Origin: G963665185 sp049723905
GTDB taxonomy: Bacteria; Desulfobacterota; Desulfovibrionia; Desulfovibrionales; Desulfovibrionaceae
Direction: 5' to 3'
DNA length: 64,000 nt
Assembly: GCF_049723905.1 (NCBI RefSeq)
Contig: NZ_JBJKFD010000001.1
Coordinates: 124,001 to 188,000 of the forward strand
The notes beneath the pieces are model-generated. The model was not told the DNA's origin. It saw only the letters and a list, made by a program, of their open reading frames with translations, and did no database searches. Position numbers and translations under genes: made by a program. Positions 61,658-64,000 of the stretch are shown piece after piece. The stretch's first letter is position 1, and each line of letters begins with the position of its first letter.

Positions 61658-62308
61658 TCAGTAAGCACCTCTTCCCCCCAGAACCGCAATGAATGTTCTG
61701 GCAAGGATGCTGATATCCGTGGTCAGGGAGTGTGTGGAAATGTATTCCACATCCATGGCGACCTGTTGTTCAAAGTTCAGGTCGCTTCGTCCCTTGATTT
61801 GCCAAAGGCAGGTAAGGCCGGGCTTGACCTCCAGCCTGCGTCGTTGCGCCAGGGTGTACCTGGCGACTTCTGCCGGGAGCGCGGGCCGAGGGCCTACCAG
61901 GGACATTTCTCCCCGCAGCACATTGTACAGCTGTGGCAATTCGTCGATGGAAAGCTTGCGAATAATTCGCCCCACGCGCGTAACACGCGGGTCGTGCTTC
62001 ATTTTGAAGGTGATGTCTTCCGATCTGTCGGCGGCAAGTCGGCCCAGATGTTCATCCGCATTACGGTGCATGGAGCGGAATTTGAGGATGCGAAAATGGC
62101 GTCCGTTCAGTCCTACCCTGGTTTGGCTATAGAAGATTGGCGAGCGGTCATCCATCCATACGGCAAGCAATGTAAGCAGGAAAACAGGGCTGAGGACGAC
62201 GAGGCCAACAAGCGCGCCGAAAATATCCAGCATGCGTTTGAGTCTGCGTTTCCGGATCATGGACATCATGCCTTGTCTTTGCTGCGTGTTGCAGCATTGT
62301 TTACGCAT
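61658..62308 (-). CDS. Undecaprenyl-phosphate sugar transferase (bacterial sugar transferase family)
   Basis: 216 residues from the ATG at 62308; other starts (a TTG at 62347 and ATGs at 62269/62266) are possible because no strong ribosome site decides. One membrane helix (IFGALVGLVVLSPVFLLTLLAV) is followed by the catalytic part: ILKFRSMH, RKLSIDELPQLYNVLRGEMS, VGPRPALP and VKPGLTCLWQIKGR. It moves a sugar-phosphate to the lipid carrier, the first step of capsule or O-antigen synthesis. No other polysaccharide genes are in the window. Confidence 0.9.
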   Translation of the reverse strand: MRKQCCNTQQRQGMMSMIRKRRLKRMLDIFGALVGLVVLSPVFLLTLLAVWMDDRSPIFYSQTRVGLNGRHFRILKFRSMHRNADEHLGRLAADRSEDITFKMKHDPRVTRVGRIIRKLSIDELPQLYNVLRGEMSLVGPRPALPAEVARYTLAQRRRLEVKPGLTCLWQIKGRSDLNFEQQVAMDVEYISTHSLTTDISILARTFIAVLGGRGAY

Positions 62309-62603
62309 GGGGCTTTTGTCTTTCCGTAAGGCCCGAGCGCAACGCAAAAAACTTCACCGGACGGAAACTACTGCATACCGGGACATTGAGCGTTGGCCGC
62401 CACATGAAAAACAGGAGCCAGCATTCTTTATTTGGAAAGAAATGTCCATATATGCTTTGTCCAATTACCGCAACTTCGGGCCGTAGGTGAAAAATCCGGC
62501 CCCGTCCCAGGGGCCGGGCACAATATCATCTCGTCACTGTAAACAGGGCTTACAGGCTTACTTGTTTTTGGGGAAAGGGGAGAGGGATGGAAAGAGGGGG
62601 GCT
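62309..62603. other. Gap of 295 bases holding the CheX-like gene terminator
   Basis: This stretch lies between the sugar transferase start and the end of the CheX-like gene. Apart from the hairpin at 62491-62517 I see no gene. Confidence 0.45.
62491..62517 (-). terminator. Terminator after the CheX-like gene
   Basis: Read on the minus strand, CCGGCCCC pairs with GGGGCCGG around a six-base loop and is followed by ATTTTTC. Confidence 0.75.
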
Positions 62604-63083
62604 TCAGGAGTCGGCAAACGCGACTTCCACGACGAATTCACCTTCTTCGATGGAAAAGGGGATGGACAGGACAGGAGCTGTATCGATGTGGCGGATGACC
62701 AGTCCCTTGCCCGATACCACGGACGGGGTGGAGGCATCGAAGCTCATGCCCTGGTCGGAAAGGTGGGCACGGGCCTGTCCCGAGATCATGTTGGTCAATT
62801 CGCCGACGGCGTCGGCAATTTCGTCGTTTATCTCGGTATAGCTTTCATAAAGCATGTTGTTCACGATTTTAAGAATCGCCCCTTCCGAAAGCGTGAGGGA
62901 CATGGTTCCCCGGCTGTATCCGCTTACGCCGATAAGCCCGGTTATGTCGCCCACGGCCCTGCGATCCTTATTGATGTAAGGGGTTCCAGGGGTGGCTTCC
63001 ACACGTGCCATGGTGGAAAGTACATCCATAACAGCAGTTAGAAATGGATTTATGAAGTTTACGTCGTATTTTATTTTGCTCAT
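62604..63083 (-). CDS. CheX-like chemotaxis phosphatase-type protein
   Basis: 159 residues from the ATG at 63083. The order of blocks fits CheX/CheC-like phosphatases: FINPFLTAVMDVLSTMA, MSLTLSEGAILKIVNNML and the helix EINDEIADAVGELTNMISGQ, which carries the E..N pair of the active site. Such proteins remove phosphate from CheY-type regulators. No che genes are adjacent, but single-domain response regulators exist in the window. Confidence 0.85.
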   Translation of the reverse strand: MSKIKYDVNFINPFLTAVMDVLSTMARVEATPGTPYINKDRRAVGDITGLIGVSGYSRGTMSLTLSEGAILKIVNNMLYESYTEINDEIADAVGELTNMISGQARAHLSDQGMSFDASTPSVVSGKGLVIRHIDTAPVLSIPFSIEEGEFVVEVAFADS

Positions 63084-63208
63084 GGCCTTGTGAAACAGCC
63101 TTTTGGGAGGCTGCTGCATACTGAGGTGTAAATTTATTGGAGTATATGGAAGTTCATCTTCTCCACGTGTTTGTGAAGAAGATGAACCTTCGATGCTCTC
63201 GAACGGGC

Positions 63209-64000
63209 CTACATAAATGCAGACGTTATGTCTTGGATACTTTCGTCATATATTTCGACGAGTTCCTGTATGCTGTCAGCTTCAAGTCCCAGTTCATCCC
63301 AGGCTCCGGGTGACATTCCAGGAAGAACGTACATTCCAGACTCCGAGATGGCAACTGCGTTTGCCATGTTGTCGGCCAGCTGAACAACTGCCGCCTCACG
63401 CGGCATTTTGGTTTGGAAGGGATCATGGTGGGAGATGATCAGCTGACGTAGATCTTCCGGAAACTCCCATTTTTCCAGGAGATTGCCGGCAACCTGTACA
63501 TGATCGAAACCAAGGATTTTCTGTTCGGCCTCAACCAGAGGCACCATGTTGGAGCGGGCGAACAGTAGCGACTGCACAGACGCATACGGCATGTTCTTGT
63601 ACATGATGAGCCTGCCGGTATCATGCAGCAGACCGGCCGTAAAAAATCTGTCCGAGGGCAGCCCCAGCTTGGCAGCCACGAGTTTGGAAAACATGGCGCA
63701 GGAAATGGAATGGCGCCAGAAGATTTTCATGTCGATAAGTTCTGCCGGAATGTCCTTGAAGAAATTGATAGCGGAAATACCCAGAGCCAAAGTTGAAATT
63801 TCCTTGGTCCCGGCCAGCGAAACCGCATGCGGGATGGAGTCCACCTTGGCGGCAAAGCCGAAGATGGGCGAGTTGACAAGCCGCAGGAGTTTGCTGCTCA
63901 TGCTGGGGTCCATGCTTACGACCTTGGCGATGTCCGCAGCCGAACTGGTGGGCGAGTCGAGCACTTTTTTGATGCGGAAATAAATGTCCGGGAAAGAGGA
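63209..64000 (-). CDS. HDOD-domain signalling protein, cut by window edge
   Basis: The frame is open to the last base; the visible part begins FPDIYFRIKKVLDSP, close to the normal start of an HDOD domain. It contains DPSMSSKLLRLVNSPIFGF, AVSLAGTKEISTLALGIS, an HD pair in FTAGLLHDTGRLIMY and a later HH in IISHHDP. HDOD proteins act in signalling and motility control; enzymatic activity is usually absent, though the HD pair here is intact. It lies upstream of the CheX-like gene on the same strand, with a 125-base gap. Confidence 0.88.
   Translation of the reverse strand, partial: SSFPDIYFRIKKVLDSPTSSAADIAKVVSMDPSMSSKLLRLVNSPIFGFAAKVDSIPHAVSLAGTKEISTLALGISAINFFKDIPAELIDMKIFWRHSISCAMFSKLVAAKLGLPSDRFFTAGLLHDTGRLIMYKNMPYASVQSLLFARSNMVPLVEAEQKILGFDHVQVAGNLLEKWEFPEDLRQLIISHHDPFQTKMPREAAVVQLADNMANAVAISESGMYVLPGMSPGAWDELGLEADSIQELVEIYDESIQDITSAFM

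Noticed and set aside
1..64000. tRNA, rRNA, tmRNA, riboswitch and CRISPR signals
   Set aside because: I looked in the longer gaps and saw no cloverleaf, conserved rRNA stretch, riboswitch core or regularly spaced repeat; a covariance-model search (tRNAscan-SE, Infernal/Rfam) would be decisive.

Overview
The window looks like chromosomal DNA from a sulfate-reducing member of the Desulfovibrionaceae (Desulfobacterota). This is an inference from gene content and order, not from a database search. The pointers are: trmD fused to a second SPOUT-type methyltransferase domain and followed by rplS-rnhB-yraN-rsmI; rpoN-hpf-ptsN-rapZ followed by mannose-type PTS subunits; an EIID-HPr-EI-smpB operon; a FmdE-like lipoprotein; Tol-Pal; a short DksA-like protein; many two-component and c-di-GMP proteins; and long palindromic intergenic repeats. 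Both ends cut genes: a LysR regulator at the left and an HDOD protein at the right. I found no rRNA, tRNA or CRISPR.

Layout. 0.5-3.0 kb: a compact three-gene operon of a substrate-binding-protein homologue without signal peptide, a HypB/UreG-like GTPase and a soluble ABC ATPase, with no permease; this is the most unusual system here. 3.3-5.6 kb: a membrane diguanylate cyclase and a phosphoesterase. 5.8-9.3 kb (minus): PTS EIID, HPr, EI and SmpB, preceded by 132-bp tandem palindromic repeats. 9.8-13.3 kb (minus): trmD-rplS-rnhB-yraN-rsmI. 13.5-16.9 kb: YitT-like membrane protein, cardiolipin synthase, sirtuin. 17-21 kb: tolQ-tolR-tolA-tolB-pal. 21.3-24.6 kb: FmdE-like lipoprotein, periplasmic binding protein, DksA-like protein, small unknown protein. 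24.8-29.1 kb (minus): RND pump and its lipoprotein adaptor. 29.4-38.3 kb: hybrid kinase, rplM-rpsI, Tim44-like protein, response regulators, HD hydrolase, adenosine-specific kinase family protein.

38.6-46.5 kb (plus): rpoN, hpf, ptsN, rapZ, PTS IIA/IIB/IIC, two unknown proteins and an amidohydrolase. 46.6-52.6 kb: pgpA, a multi-PAS hybrid kinase, an intact IS3-family element (about 50101-51406) and a nitronate monooxygenase-like flavoprotein. 53-64 kb: hsp20 and a Lon-type protease, a BioD/DRTGG protein, arsC, AraC regulator, proline dehydrogenase, DUF2000, a PAS kinase, a sugar transferase, a CheX-like protein and an HDOD protein.

How the genes work together. The mannose-family PTS is split between two loci about 33 kb apart: IID/HPr/EI, and IIA/IIB/IIC next to rpoN, ptsN and rapZ. 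That suggests a largely regulatory phosphorelay tied to sigma-54. Two genes, PTS IIC and the 47-50 kb hybrid kinase, are each broken at a homopolymer (T9 and C7) in a way that one extra base, or a -1 frameshift, would repair. Start codons were moved from the longest reading frame wherever a Shine-Dalgarno site or family conservation favoured another position.
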